Shown piece after piece: positions 1 to 11,739 of a stretch of 64,000 nt of DNA. Position 1 is the stretch's first letter. The number at the start of each line of letters is the position of its first letter. Source of the stretch: Hyphodiscus hymeniophilus (Eukaryota; Ascomycota; Leotiomycetes; Helotiales; Hyphodiscaceae); contig VNKQ01000011.1 of NCBI GenBank assembly GCA_016508695.1, forward strand, positions 62,001 to 126,000, written 5' to 3'. Both the position numbers and the translations under genes were made by a program. Below the pieces are notes generated by a model, which saw only the letters and a program-made list of their open reading frames with translations, ran no database searches and was not told where the DNA came from.

Positions 1-550
1 CCAACGGGCGTCCCAAACATGACATTGGAATGGATCGCCGGGTTTTCCCATTTACCAGCTCCAACTTCCAAGCTATTCCACTTGTGACTTTTCGTTCAGG
101 AGAGAGCGGCCCGATGGTGTCATGCCGTGTGAAGGAAACCGAGACTGAGAGTTTGGGGAATGGAAGCGGGATTTTGTACTTGTAACTTGTGAGCTTGAAA
201 GTAGTACGTACCTTTCTGCGCACCGCGACGGGCAGAGCCTCGAACTCCTCATCCGTGGTCCCAAACCCCGTCATGTTCTTCATGTTCTTGCGGAAGCGTC
301 CCGCAGACGGCAGACTTTGTGAGGAGTGTGGTCGATCGAAGGTAAAGGAAGGCCTCTGGTCGAATGACTGGGCGTAGAGGGTTCGAGGGGAGAGGGGAGT
401 ATCGGAGGTGGAATGGAGGTCTGATGTCGAGCTGGAGAGGATGGGATAAGAGTAGAAGGGCAGCAGCGGTGGTACTTGGAGTGTAGTGCTGGCATTGTCA
501 CTGGCGTTAGGGTTGGCGTAGGCGTAGGCCGGTGGATTGGAGGGCGCCAT
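1..550 (-). CDS. N-terminal part of an unrecognised protein, truncated by the window edge
   Basis: The frame starts at the ATG at 548-550 and stays open to base 1, so the gene continues to the left. The first 113 codons (550 down to 212) look like real coding sequence: a Ser/Pro/Tyr-rich start, then a short basic stretch (RFRKNMKNM) followed by TGFGTTDEEFEALPVAVRRK. Directly after this, at 211, stands GTACGT, a plausible donor with AAG before it, and codon 113 ends exactly there in phase 0. The downstream 70 codons look less protein-like, so I infer an intron whose acceptor lies outside the window. The upstream flank holds GGT and GAGTAA microsatellites, in keeping with a 5' UTR or promoter. 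I do not recognise the family and assign no function. Confidence 0.5.
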   Translation of the reverse strand, partial: MAPSNPPAYAYANPNASDNASTTLQVPPLLPFYSYPILSSSTSDLHSTSDTPLSPRTLYAQSFDQRPSFTFDRPHSSQSLPSAGRFRKNMKNMTGFGTTDEEFEALPVAVRRKVRTTFKLTSYKYKIPLPFPKLSVSVSFTRHDTIGPLSPERKVTSGIAWKLELVNGKTRRSIPMSCLGRPL

Positions 551-594
551 GATGTGGAGTGTTTATTAGATGAAAGGGAAGTTCATGCGGTAAA

Positions 595-613
595 GTGGTG
601 GTGGTGGTGGTGG
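595..613. repeat. (GTG)n trinucleotide microsatellite
   Basis: Six uninterrupted GTG units lie just upstream of the left-edge gene, probably in its leader or promoter. Confidence 0.8.
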
Positions 614-683
614 TTGTATTGCATATTCGTGCAGGAAGTGATAGGTGGGAGGAGGGTGGTGGCAGAAGAGAGAGGGGAGAGGT

Positions 684-718
684 AGAGTAAGAGTAAGAGT
701 AGGAGTAAGAGTAGGAGA
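684..718. repeat. GAGTAA/GAGTAG hexanucleotide repeat
   Basis: About five 6-bp units of GAGTAA or GAGTAG follow each other on the plus strand (CT-rich on the minus strand). They lie about 140 bp upstream of the left-edge gene start and resemble the pyrimidine-rich tracts common in fungal promoters. Confidence 0.75.
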
Positions 719-3700
719 GGTCTGTGGTTTTTCTGATACTTGATATTTGATATGATGTTATTTGACAGGGCAGAGTCATATCATTCATACCTAGTAGGGC
801 GGGCTCAAGTACTACACAACAGCAAACTGCCATTAATAAGTCCTGTCTGTACCTTGGTATTATTATTATTGCAGAGTTGCACTGGGTGAAGTGAGTACAA
901 TGAGTACGAAGCCTCCCTTACGGTCCCCCCTGCCGCCACCAAACGTCCCCCCAAACCCACTCGTTCCTGGCCTGGGATCTGGATCCTTGAGCCCTGTAAT
1001 GCTGTGTGTGTCCCCTTAGTGACTTGGCCTGCCTCACTGCCTCACTGCTCTCGTGTCCATTGTCTGTCTCCACGATCACGGTCTGGCTTTAATGTATTTT
1101 TGTAATTCTATAATTCTATAATTCTAACGTCAACAGCCAAATGAGTAGCCAATTCATTAGACGAAGTGTCTTCCGTATTCATCCTGACAGAAGAGCGAAA
1201 TAAGTCTAGTGTCCCCCTCTTTTTATGTCCCTTTATGATCTGTACTGTAGCTCCAATACTGCTTAGATAATCAGCGCCGGGACAACGGGGGGAGATGCTT
1301 TTGATTCGATGCAACATATTCTTATTGTCCATCACATTCCTTCCACCCCCACGGCGTAATCCAGACTTTAGAATCTCGAATCTCAAATCCCGAAACTTCT
1401 CAACCTCGAAACCTTCATACCTCGACCGAGTCGACTCACGAGTCACGACTAAGCTGACCCGGCATCGTTCCCCTTGTGTCATCTTTCGAATGGCAGTTGA
1501 CATTCCCTGGCTGATCATCAACGCATTCGTCCATCCCCTTTCCAACTGGAGCCCAGAAGAGCATTGGCAAGGTGCAAGGTGTGCACCAACCATGGCTACA
1601 TGGCTCCCTCTTAACGAATAGCTGCCCCCGGTATTTCCTCTCACAACTCCGTATGGTATCCTTTTCCTTTCGTTTCTTTTCTTTTTCTGTCTCTGACAGG
1701 GGCGTAGGGGTGTATCCATATGGCAAGTGCCAGCCAGCAGGAGTTGGCCCGCTCTTAAGTCTCTCAACGGCGACGGCGGAGGCGACGGGCGGGACAGCTG
1801 TAATCAAATGCATTCATTGGTCGTCCAACGTTGTCGGGCTGGACAGAGAGCAGCACAGCAGAGCAGAGCACAGCACATCAGGAGTCGTTGCACGAAAACG
1901 CTTTCAGTCTACCGCTCCGAACCTCGACATGCAGTCTGCAGTCCTCGCACCTTTGGGTCCAACAACCTTTTACCCAACCGCGCACTTCTGGCCTTTCTGG
2001 ATCTTCTACTGGCTACTTTACGGATGCTTGCCGCAAAAGCCAGCCTCACAAGCACAGGGACCCAGGGAGTTTGTTGGTGGCGCTTAGTAGCCTGGGATTG
2101 AACGCATGACCGAGGCGCGACCTTGCATTTCACATTTTCGTGAGCCCTTGCAAGTTGCAAGCAATCGTGCGATTGAGTTCTAATCCCCCCATGCCTGACA
2201 ACCTGGGCTCCGCTTAACGCACAAACACTGCAATAACACTGAACTTATTGCATGAAAGCGTCAGGAAGGCTGAGGAAGCACTCCGCAAAAGATGATCATG
2301 GTGGATCCATGACGTGGAATCGGGCAACTATGCCACCTACTGAGTCCTGACAGATCACAATCAAGCACAGTCTGAATTTAGAGCAAGGTCTCCAGGACCT
2401 TTGATCCGCACCCATCAGCATAATGGTCGTGTCAAGACGATAGAACGCGGACAGCAGGAGTAGGCACAATACAACATCCAGATGTCTTCGACACCGCCAC
2501 CTGTGTCTGTTTTATATTAAATGCGCCGTAACATCTGTAACGGATTTGGCGGATTGCAATCTTGTGTCCCGGTGCCATTGGACTAGATTTCCCGTATGGC
2601 GATGCCAATGGACCGTAGACCTGAGCGCCTCGAAATCATTAGAAAACCCGTGGTGACATTGGTCCTGGGTATCGTTTCACGAGGCTTAACAGTAGATGTA
2701 CGGAAGCTTTCTTTAGAAGAAATTCCTCCCGTTTCACACGGTGATAACAATCGAGCCATGAGGCTGTCTATGAAACGGGCTAAGTCGTTCGACTCCCCTT
2801 TTGCTAAGCACTACTCTCATGTTATACTGCATCCAAGGTCTGGTGGAGGTTGAGTCACTTGGATTGATTCAATTCTCCCTGGAAGTGGCAGGGAAGGTAT
2901 ATTTCCTTCAATTCATCTCGAATGCAGTGACTTTTCATGACGCTTCCACTTTTGATTCAACAAATCGACCAAAGGCTTGGTCATAACAAAGACAAACCTC
3001 CTCGGCGATACTTCACGTCTGATGACTATCGCGAACGTTCTCCGGATGAAGTAGGGAGCAGTCCATAGATACGGACTGGTAGAGTTGACGTGCAATTTTA
3101 CATCAACATGCATCTATCCACATGCTACTAGGTCAAACACATTTCGAGAAACACATTTTCATGTCGATTATTCATCGTGGCCAGATCTATCATTTTAATT
3201 ATTGAAGCACGGAATCAAGTATATCTTACGGATTTGGAGAATCTTCTCTCGACCTTTAATGCGCTTATTCCAAACAAACGTTGTGGCGACCAGACTAAAG
3301 CAGCTCATATTATCAGTCACACCACAACGTCCTCTAGCTTCGTCCTTTACAACGGCAAGCAACACAAGCCAAATGCATCGGCGGATCTTTGAGGACCCTT
3401 TGTGCTTCGGGAGCACGATCAGCTGTCTGTGTTATGAGACGGGTCGGAGAACGCACATCCAAGGCTTAGCCTGGGAATTCGTCAGAGGAATAGCATTCTA
3501 TCCCAATCCTAGAATTCACACACGATTCGCTGTTCCCTCCCAGATATCGAGGTAGCATCCCAAAGAAACCCCCTCGTCGCTGAGGCCAGTCACGGCTCGC
3601 CTCCCCATTCTGTTTCACACGCTGTGTCGGTATATCAGTTCAATATAATATAACATATACAAAAAAGCAATCATCGACGCCCAACGCACAGACCCAACCA

Positions 3701-5005
3701 TGTGGTCAGGACTCAGTGGTCACTGGAACGTGGAGGGGTACAGTAGCAGCAGCAAAAGAAAAGAAAAGTCGCCGCCAAGCGGGCCAAAGCGCCATGGAGC
3801 GCGGGCAAGGATGAGGCATATAACGGCTCTGATATGGGAGGGGAGGAAAGCAACTTCTCAACGCCAATGCGGCGAATAGCCTCTCACGAGCCACGATCGA
3901 CTTCTAGCTAGGATGCTGTAATGGGATGGAGGTTCGGTCTGCGTCCCTTCAGCTGTAATTCAAATTTCAGATGGTCGATCGTTGCTCTTTTCACCCCGAG
4001 ATTTCATTCGCTACTCGCTACTCGTATCTCACGCCATGGCATGAAGTGGCAAGAGACTGACTGCATTGAATAATTCCTTCGCTATGAACGTGAGGACGAG
4101 TTCGTATCAGTCAACTAGCCCTGTCTACCTTCTGCGAGTAATACAGAGTAAACAGACAACGATAACAACAGAGAGGGTCGGCATCACTGAATGTGAGAAA
4201 GACCACTGCTCGGAACAAACAAAGACAACGAGAGAGAATATTCAGCATCCAAAGCAGGATTTCGACGCATAGTGTACAGCAAGCACATCTCACCAGGAGA
4301 TCGATAGACTCGCGCTCACGTCTCGACACGGAATGAAAACCTTGCACCGAGCTTGTCTTACAAAGTTACAATTGAAAACGAGATGCTCACCCGCCAGCAA
4401 GACGACAGGACTTTTCCTGGACGATGAGAAAGCCGAAAGATCGGTGGATCGTCTATGAGAGGGATGAAGAATCTGTTTGTACTTCAACTGACGTCCTCGA
4501 AAACCATGGCATGGGGAGGAGGTTTCGTGATATGATGCCATGATGTGATGGCATGCCATGCACGACGGCATTCTCAGAACGAGTAGCACTCCTCGGTGGT
4601 TCCAGTAGCAGGAAATTAGAATCAGTTAGCAGTTACGTGCAAGGGTCGAGTGCAGTCGAAGGGTAAACCTCTTGATCATATCACGATCAGCACGTGAGCT
4701 CAAGTCGCTGCTGTCATTTAATATCAACGCTTTTGTATTTTATCGCTATAAAGGCTGTCCCAACGCAAGAAGGAAATGTGCCGCCCATATCTGCAGCTGA
4801 GGACCAACGTAACCCATAAGAAAGCCTAGGAGTCAGATCGCTCCTCGTATGCATTGTCATCCATCATAATCACATCGTATCATCATGATCGTCAACCATG
4901 CCCGGACGGGGTGGCAAGTTGCCATTGATCCAGAAGAACAAAGTCTTCGAAAAGCCCAGAAGTCACTACTCCAAGCCCCGACCTTTCCCCCAGCACAAGG
5001 ACGAT

Positions 5006-6844
5006 TTAAGATTTTCCACCACCGTCAGTCTCGCCCTCGCCACCTTCACAGAAAGCAAGCGGGTCGTAGTACTCATAAACTTTATCCTCCTTACCTCGTC
5101 CAGTGACAGCGGGAGCGACGAAAGTGCTAACGCCAGTCTTACGATCATACTTCTCATATGAAGCAGCGAGACGCTTGCCGCCGCCTCCTGGGAGGTCGAC
5201 GACGAAGGAGGGCATCATGAAGCCAGCGATCGAGCCACGGATCTGCTGCTCCAGGTCGAGGATAGTCTTGAGGGGGGTCCGAAGATCTTCGACACCGGAG
5301 ACCATGTCACACTGGTAGACGTAGTACTGCTTCCGTATAAGCGGATTGATGATGTGTTAGGGGTTTGGACTTACAGGTTGGATATTATTATCAGCCAGCT
5401 CCCGAATCAAAGCACTCATCGTCTCCAAATTATCATTGACCCCCTTCAACAAGACGCTCTGATTGCGAACAATCACACCAGCAGCGAACAGCTTCTGCGC
5501 TGCCTCCCTACTGACCCAACTGAACTCGCGCGGATGGTTGAAATGCGTATGAACAGCGACCTGTTTCCCCATCTCACGGCCCTTCTTTGAGAGTCTCACA
5601 AGCTCATCAGTCCAGCTATCCTCGGGATCGAGAGTTCGGGAGGGAGAAACGCAAAGGCCTTTTGTGGCGATACGGAAGCGGCGGATATGGGGGATGGCGA
5701 GGAGACGGTCACCGATGAAGCGCAGTTGGTCAGGGAGGAGATAATAGGAATCGCCACCGGAGACGACGACATCTTGAATGACAGGGTTGGAGGCGATGTA
5801 GGCGAGAGCTTCTTCCCAGCGGGCTTTAATAGGCTTGTAGGAGGTCTTAGTTACGGTTTCGGTGTTACCGCCGACGGCATAGGAGCGGGTGCAGTAGCGG
5901 CAATAGAGACCACAGACGGAGGTAGCTTTAGCATAATGTCAGCGTTCTTGAACTTCAGGATATAGGGAGCGCTGAGGTATTTACCGAGGAACAAAACTTT
6001 CTCGGGATAACGGTGGACTAGGCCGGGTGCAGGAGAGTCTTCCGTCTCATGCAAGGAGTCAAGAGTGAGCTTCGGGTGGTCTGGCAAGAAAGTGGACTTC
6101 ATGGGGATAAATTGACGTCGCATAGGATCCTCGAGGGGATTGTTCCAATCGATCATGCTCAAGATGTGAGGAGTCAAGCGGATGGACATGGGAGCCTCTT
6201 TGATGCCCTGGATGACATCTTCGATGAAGGTCTCGCGAGTTGCGATGCCCTTGTAATTCTCACTTTCCGGGAAGGTATCTGGCAAGACCTCATTCAAGAA
6301 CTTGAAGAGACCGCCGGAGCCTTGGATATTCTTGGCAATCTGGTCTAGTTTAGTGCTGGAGATGGAGAGAGGCAGAGTGTAAGCTTACGTTCCATCGGTG
6401 GGACAGAAACTGCTTCTGGGTGACGTCCTTCCAGCGACCAATTTTCTGCCAGTACGGCTCCTTGTCGAACTTAGAGCCTCGGTGATGAAGCGGAATGATC
6501 TTTTCGAGCAGGCGAGTCTCGATAACGGCCGAATCTGGCGCCTTGGAGGCAATAGCAGATACCAAAACTGATGCGGACAGGTCAGAGGAGGATATGTTTG
6601 GAGCCTGGGCATCAGGAGTTGGGGATCGAATCTCTTGTGAAATCTCGTACTGGCGAGCCTTTTCATCGTAGCCGGGAGATTCAGCGAGTCCTGCTTGTCC
6701 TTGTCGTGGGACAACGGAATGGAAGCTTCGTGGAAACGAAGCAGACTTGGAAGATGAGAACTGGTTTCCAGCGAGATGGGCAAATCTTCCAGGTGACAAC
6801 ATGATTCCAAAGCCAAATGCTCTTCGTCTCAACTCAGAATACAT
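5006..6844 (-). CDS. L-lysine 2,3-aminomutase (radical SAM, PLP-dependent), probably mitochondrial
   Basis: Four exons (6844-6389, 6339-5985, 5925-5375, 5326-5006) with introns of 49, 59 and 48 bp join in frame to 560 residues. The family converts L-lysine to L-beta-lysine using S-adenosylmethionine, a [4Fe-4S] cluster and PLP. The cluster motif CxxxCxxC is present as C275-G-L-Y-C279-R-Y-C282, and the cysteines appear only after the 59-bp intron is removed. The PLP lysine lies in PGGGGK (K505). D461 (QCD) and D499 (VDLPGGGG) fit the two aspartates that hold the substrate side chain in bacterial enzymes. The first 50 residues are rich in Arg, Ser, Phe and Ala with few acids, like a mitochondrial presequence; this suits an Fe-S enzyme. 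The family is mainly bacterial, so an old transfer is plausible. The start could be one of several early Met codons. Confidence 0.9.
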
Positions 6845-9169
6845 CTTAGAGACTGAGGGTATGGAGAGCTTTGATGTAGATAGAGAATCGAAATGGCGAC
6901 AAGTGAGACCCTCAAACTGAACTGATTCTGAGTTGTCTCCAAAGAATGTTGGACGAAGAATCTGAGAGCAAGTTAGTTAGCTTTTAATGGTTCGATATTC
7001 GCCAGATGACGTATTTGTGGTTGAGATTCAACCAGGGGACCTGTTCTGAAAGTGAAGAAATTACAGTGAATATTCTCAGACTGAAGCTGTGTTGAATTCT
7101 GACTAGAAGACGTGTCGTAGAAGCAACGAACCTTTGAAGAGGAATCTTGGGTGACAAATCTCGGAATTACGGTAGACGTGACGCGAGCGTTGTTGAATTG
7201 TTCCTGCACTAAGTTCCATTCACACCCAAGTACAAGTAGTGAATATCCGATGAGACTTTCCCAGTCCAGCTGCGTCTGCCGAGCCTTGTTCTTCTCAGAG
7301 GCTGTTGGTGGAAGCACCTCGCCACCCGAGAGTCTGGTTATGTGATGGTATTATCGAAGTTCCTTTTGGCATTGAACCTAAAAGTGAAGTTATTGGTCTC
7401 CACGTCAGTCTGATTGGTGGAACGTGTAGACGGAAATGCGAGGCGGTTGGCTTGGAATAGGCGCCAATATTCTGTGCTACTCAAATCGACATATGATATA
7501 AAGCATGTGCAGAGTATCATAGGTATGAGGCTGATGAGATCTAATTGGCAGCCTCGTCAGTCTCTGTGTAACCACACGCTTAATTACTTCTAGAAGGCGG
7601 CTGTTTGCAAGTGAACCCCGCACTCTGAGACAATATTCTTGAAAGGCAAGAAATGGGGATCCTACTTGACTGAGGTTCATGAGCAACAAAGTCGGTAGAG
7701 CCAAGTCACCGTGTGCTCTCTTCACAGGTCATGCGAGGAAGATGGATTGCTTTGTCACTTCGTTCACCTCGCTAATGTAAGCCACGCACATTTCGAAGAC
7801 AATCTGAACTGTAATAGCAACGTGGGCTATATGCGATAATGGGAAGGTATGATGCAAATTTTCCAATGTTGGTTGTGACAGCTGAAAGGCAGCACCCATC
7901 CACTCAGCCTAGAAGTAACACTCTATTTGTTGAGTGGTGGAGCTAACTGTTAGGGCTAGAATCTGCAGGTTCTGCTCGATTCGGAAGGATCGATAATTTG
8001 ATCACATATCACAGGTCTGAGAGTCGTAAGTACTCAGGTACCTTGAGTATCAACAAAGAAAAAGAACACTTCCGAATCGTTCAGAGGACTATGTTGACTT
8101 GTGATGATGGAATGTTTATGGCTCTTCGTTTGAAGAGCTCACCATCATTAACGGCACGAGTCAAGCTGACTAGCTGACTGAGTGGCACATTGTGCTGCAA
8201 GTCTGGAGTCTGTATAGAAGACAAGCTTTCCGAGAAGAAGCAGTCGCCCTTCTCTAGACTTGGGGCCCACTCTTCTATTTCTTGATACTTGGACATAAAC
8301 AAGAAGTTGGAAACAAGATACACAATGGAGAGCAATGATGAGCTGGAATCGAAATCCAACAGTCTCTAAATTTGAGACATTCAAAGCAAATAAGGCGATA
8401 GAGGAGTCAGGAATAAACAGCATGATAATAGCATTTAGAACAAAGAACCCTATAACGCTCAGAATAGCTCTTGCTTGAGTGTGTGAGCCATTCTTAGATG
8501 GTTAGACAGAGTACAATTGAAGCTATCACGACCCCGCATGACACGAACTGCTACGAAGAATTTGACCATGCTCGGTACACTCGAAGGAGCAGAGCAAACA
8601 AGAGAAGCAGCCATAGAACCGAGTAGCGGGAGACGTTTTTATATTATCATCCACACACTCTTACACGGCGTGTCCGCTATTAATCGCTCAATCCCGTTCA
8701 GGGAGTCAGGAACGTAGAGGGTAAGAACTTCCTTCTACGCAGCTACGCCGCCTTTGTGCATACCTACTTGTACGACGTGCTACTCGGTAACAGCGCCTGG
8801 AAAGAGGGCGCAGAGAGCAGCGGCAACTCTAATAAAGAAGGCCATCTTCCCTGAGATAGTTTCGAAATAGTTTTGAGTCGTGTAGTTGCTTTAAGAAGTC
8901 CTATACGAGATAGTAGGAATTCGGACTACAAGAAAAGATCCTTCCAGAACGGAGATGGGAGATCCCTGTGGTGCCTCAGGTTTCAGGCTCCAACACTGAG
9001 CACGTGACCTGACTACCGAGTAGTTTTCGAGTTCCTCCGCTTTTCGTCTCTGCTTCCTCAAACCAGATCGAAGGTCTCGATACCACAACCCCATTCTACA
9101 TCTCCCCTCTGTCAATTGCACACGCAATTGATACCTTACCCTCTCTTTAATCCACAGACCTCCCTCGCC
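6845..9169. other. Intergenic region between the aminomutase and atp1 starts
   Basis: These 2.3 kb separate two divergent starts. Open frames of 60-114 codons occur on both strands, but none carries a recognisable motif or joins to another by a good intron. I treat it as promoter and leader sequence for both genes. A small unrecognised gene, for example within 8081-8359 on the minus strand, cannot be excluded. Confidence 0.55.
9001..9006. promoter_or_regulatory. CACGTG E-box upstream of atp1
   Basis: A perfect CACGTG followed by AC lies 164 bp before the atp1 start codon. bHLH factors of the Cbf1 or USF type bind such sites in fungi and control respiratory and sulfur genes. Function here is inferred from position only. 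Confidence 0.3.
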
Positions 9170-11739
9170 ATGTTCAGAAACGCTCTCCGCCAGACAAGCC
9201 GGACGGTGGCAGCATCCGGTCGTGTCGCAATCTCTTCTGTATGTACATCAACAATACATGAAACCCTCCTTAAGCCAGATTCAATCGAGCTCAATCCACC
9301 GGCACATCATCAGGAAGCTCAATTGAGTCGTCCATATGATGCGTGCCGATGGTTGAGAGCTCTTTTGGAAGCTTCCAACAGCTCCGTCGATGTTTTTTGA
9401 TCGGCATTCGGCTAACTTAGGGAAAAGGGACGAACGGCAGCAGCACCATTCAACGCAGCATCAAAGCAAGTTCGAGGTTACGCTGCCGATGCGAAAGCTT
9501 CTCCTACTGAAGTTTCATCGATCCTCGAGCAACGAATCCGAGGTGTCCAAGAAGAGTCAGGGCTCGCGGAAACAGGCCGGGTTTTGTCCGTCGGGTACGT
9601 TTCATCGAAACCATTGAATGACATCAAATATAGGAGTCATACGAATTGGGCTGGGTACAAAGAAGTGTGCTGATTGGTGTCTACAATAGTGATGGTATTG
9701 CTCGTGTCCATGGCATGAACAATGTCCAAGCTGAAGAGCTTGTTGAGTAAGTTGCAACGTCCAATCTACCTCGACCCACCGACTAAAACAATTAAATAGG
9801 TTCGCCTCTGGTGTCAAGGGAATGTGCATGAACTTGGAAGCTGGACAAGTTGGTGTTGTGCTCTTTGGCTCTGATCGTCTGGTCAAGGAAGGCGAGACGG
9901 TTAAGCGTACTGGAGAGATTGTGAGTGCGCCAAACCCCGGACGGATGCAAGAAGCTCATGATGTTACAGGTCGACGTTCCTGTTGGAATCGAGATGCTTG
10001 GTCGTGTCGTTGATGCTCTCGGAAACCCCATCGATGGCAAGGGACCCATTAAGACTTCCGAGAAACGCCGTGCCCAGTTGAAGGCTCCTGGTATTCTTCC
10101 TAGACATTCGGTCAATCAACCCGTACAGACCGGTCTCAAATCAGTCGACGCAATGGTGCCCATTGGACGTGGACAGCGTGAGTTGATCATTGGTGATCGT
10201 CAAACCGGAAAAACTGCCGTTGCTCTCGATGCCATGCTCAACCAGAAGCGATGGAACGACGGAAACGACGAGACCAAGAAGCTCTACTGTGTGTACGTCG
10301 CTGTTGGACAAAAGCGATCCACTGTTGCCCAGCTTGTCAAGACCCTCGAAGAGAACGACGCCATGAAGTACTGTATCATCGTTGCCGCCACTGCCTCTGA
10401 GGCCGCGGTAAGTTTCTCCGCCCCTCGACCTCCAGACTTTAAGAAAAAGTCCATACTAATTCCATGAATCCAAAGCCTTTGCAATATATTGCACCGTTTA
10501 CTGGCACTTCCATGGTAAATAAGCAGATAATTTCCTATGCTTCAATAATGTTGTCCATTTTGAAAGCCGGAAGAGTGTCCGATTTCTCAAAAGCCTGCTC
10601 ATGAAATCGGACGATACCTTCCCCTCCCCTTTCCTCCTTCCCCCTACGTAATCACATTTGAGTAGGATATATGCTAACTTTATGTACAGGGAGAATGGCT
10701 CGTCTACCTTGGTCCTTTACTCTAGCAGAGCAACTGCTTACTTCTTCTACAGGTTCCGTGACAATGGCAAGCACGCAGTCATTATCTTTGATGATCTCAG
10801 CAAACAGGTTTGAATGAGCATCTGCATGTCAGTTCTTCTTGTATACTAATCAAACTAGGCTGTTGCTTACCGACAAATGTCTCTTCTTCTCCGTCGTCCA
10901 CCAGGAAGAGGTTCGTCAAGCCCTTTTATCCCCAAAAGAGCAAATGCTAACCAGATATCTAGAGGCTTACCCCGGTGATGGCAAGAACACCCGATCTCTT
11001 GCTTCGATATAGTACTAACTTCCTTTTAGTTTTCTACCTCCACTCTCGTCTCCTCGAGCGTGCTGCCAAGATGAGCGACAAGCATGGTGGCGGATCGCTC
11101 ACTGCTCTCCCAATCATTGAGACCCAAGGTGGTGATGTGTCCGCTTATATTCCAACCAACGTCATTTCGATTACCGATGGTCAAATTTTCTTGGAGGCCG
11201 AACTCTTCTACAAGGGTGTCCGACCTGCTATCAACGTCGGTCTCTCTGTGTCTCGTGTCGGTTCCGCTGCCCAGCTTAAGGCTATGAAGCAAGTCGCTGG
11301 TTCTCTCAAGCTTTTCTTGGCCCAATACCGTGAAGTCGCAGCTTTCGCTCAATTCGGTTCCGATTTGGATGCAGCTACCAAGCAAACACTCAACCGTGGT
11401 GAACGTGTAAGTTTGAGATCCTTGAGCCGCGGCCTTTGATCTCGCAGACGGAAACTAATAGTCTATCTTTTACAGTTGACCGAACTCCTCAAGCAGAAGC
11501 AATACTCTCCTATGGCTGTGAATGAAATGGTACCCCTCATCTACGCTGGTGTCAACGGACATCTTGATTCCGTTCCTGTTGATAAGATCCTAACATGGGA
11601 GGCCGATTTCGTTGCACACTTGAAGACGAATGAATCGGATCTGCTCGCTACAATTGATAAGGAGGGAGCGTTGAGCAAGGACCTCGAGGCGAGATTGAAG
11701 GATGTCGTCACGTCGTTCACCAAGAGCTTCAACTCTTAA
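9170..11739 (+). CDS. atp1: Mitochondrial F1-ATPase subunit alpha
   Basis: Twelve exons: 9170-9238, 9428-9594, 9690-9746, 9800-9920, 9970-10407, 10476-10514, 10690-10697, 10753-10807, 10859-10910, 10963-10980, 11030-11406 and 11476-11739. They close in frame to 554 residues, the usual length for fungal Atp1. The protein is a non-catalytic nucleotide-binding subunit of the F1 hexamer in the mitochondrial matrix. Visible features are a basic Ser/Arg-rich presequence (MFRNALRQTSRTVAASGR), the P-loop GDRQTGKT, and the SVSRVGSAAQ segment carrying the arginine that faces the catalytic site. Two oddities stand out: exon 7 is only 8 nt, and two introns begin with GC rather than GT (10698 and 10981). 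The second has a textbook GCAAGA donor and a TACTAAC branch site. The first has a poor donor (GCTCGT), so a base error there is possible, but no GT donor keeps the frame. Intron 1 uses AAAAG at 9427; the nearer TTAG breaks the frame. Confidence 0.97.

Larger units (their letters stand above)
551..5005. other. Long stretch without a recognisable gene
   Basis: Over 4.4 kb I see only short overlapping open frames on both strands and no domain, no consistent intron chain and no tRNA. A 219-codon minus-strand frame at 1108-1767 is the longest and shows no family features. Minor items are a TATT run near 860 and an AATTCTAT direct repeat near 1104-1126. The right end is the 3' flank of the aminomutase gene. 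Promoters, UTRs or non-coding RNAs could be hidden here, but nothing supports a specific call. Confidence 0.6.

Noticed and set aside
1108..1767. 219-codon open frame on the minus strand
   Set aside because: No domain, no signal peptide, erratic composition, and overlapping frames of similar length on the other strand; likely a chance open frame.
4898..5161. Plus-strand frame starting MPGRGGK, resembling a histone H4 start
   Set aside because: The resemblance ends after a few residues and most of the frame is antisense to the aminomutase last exon.
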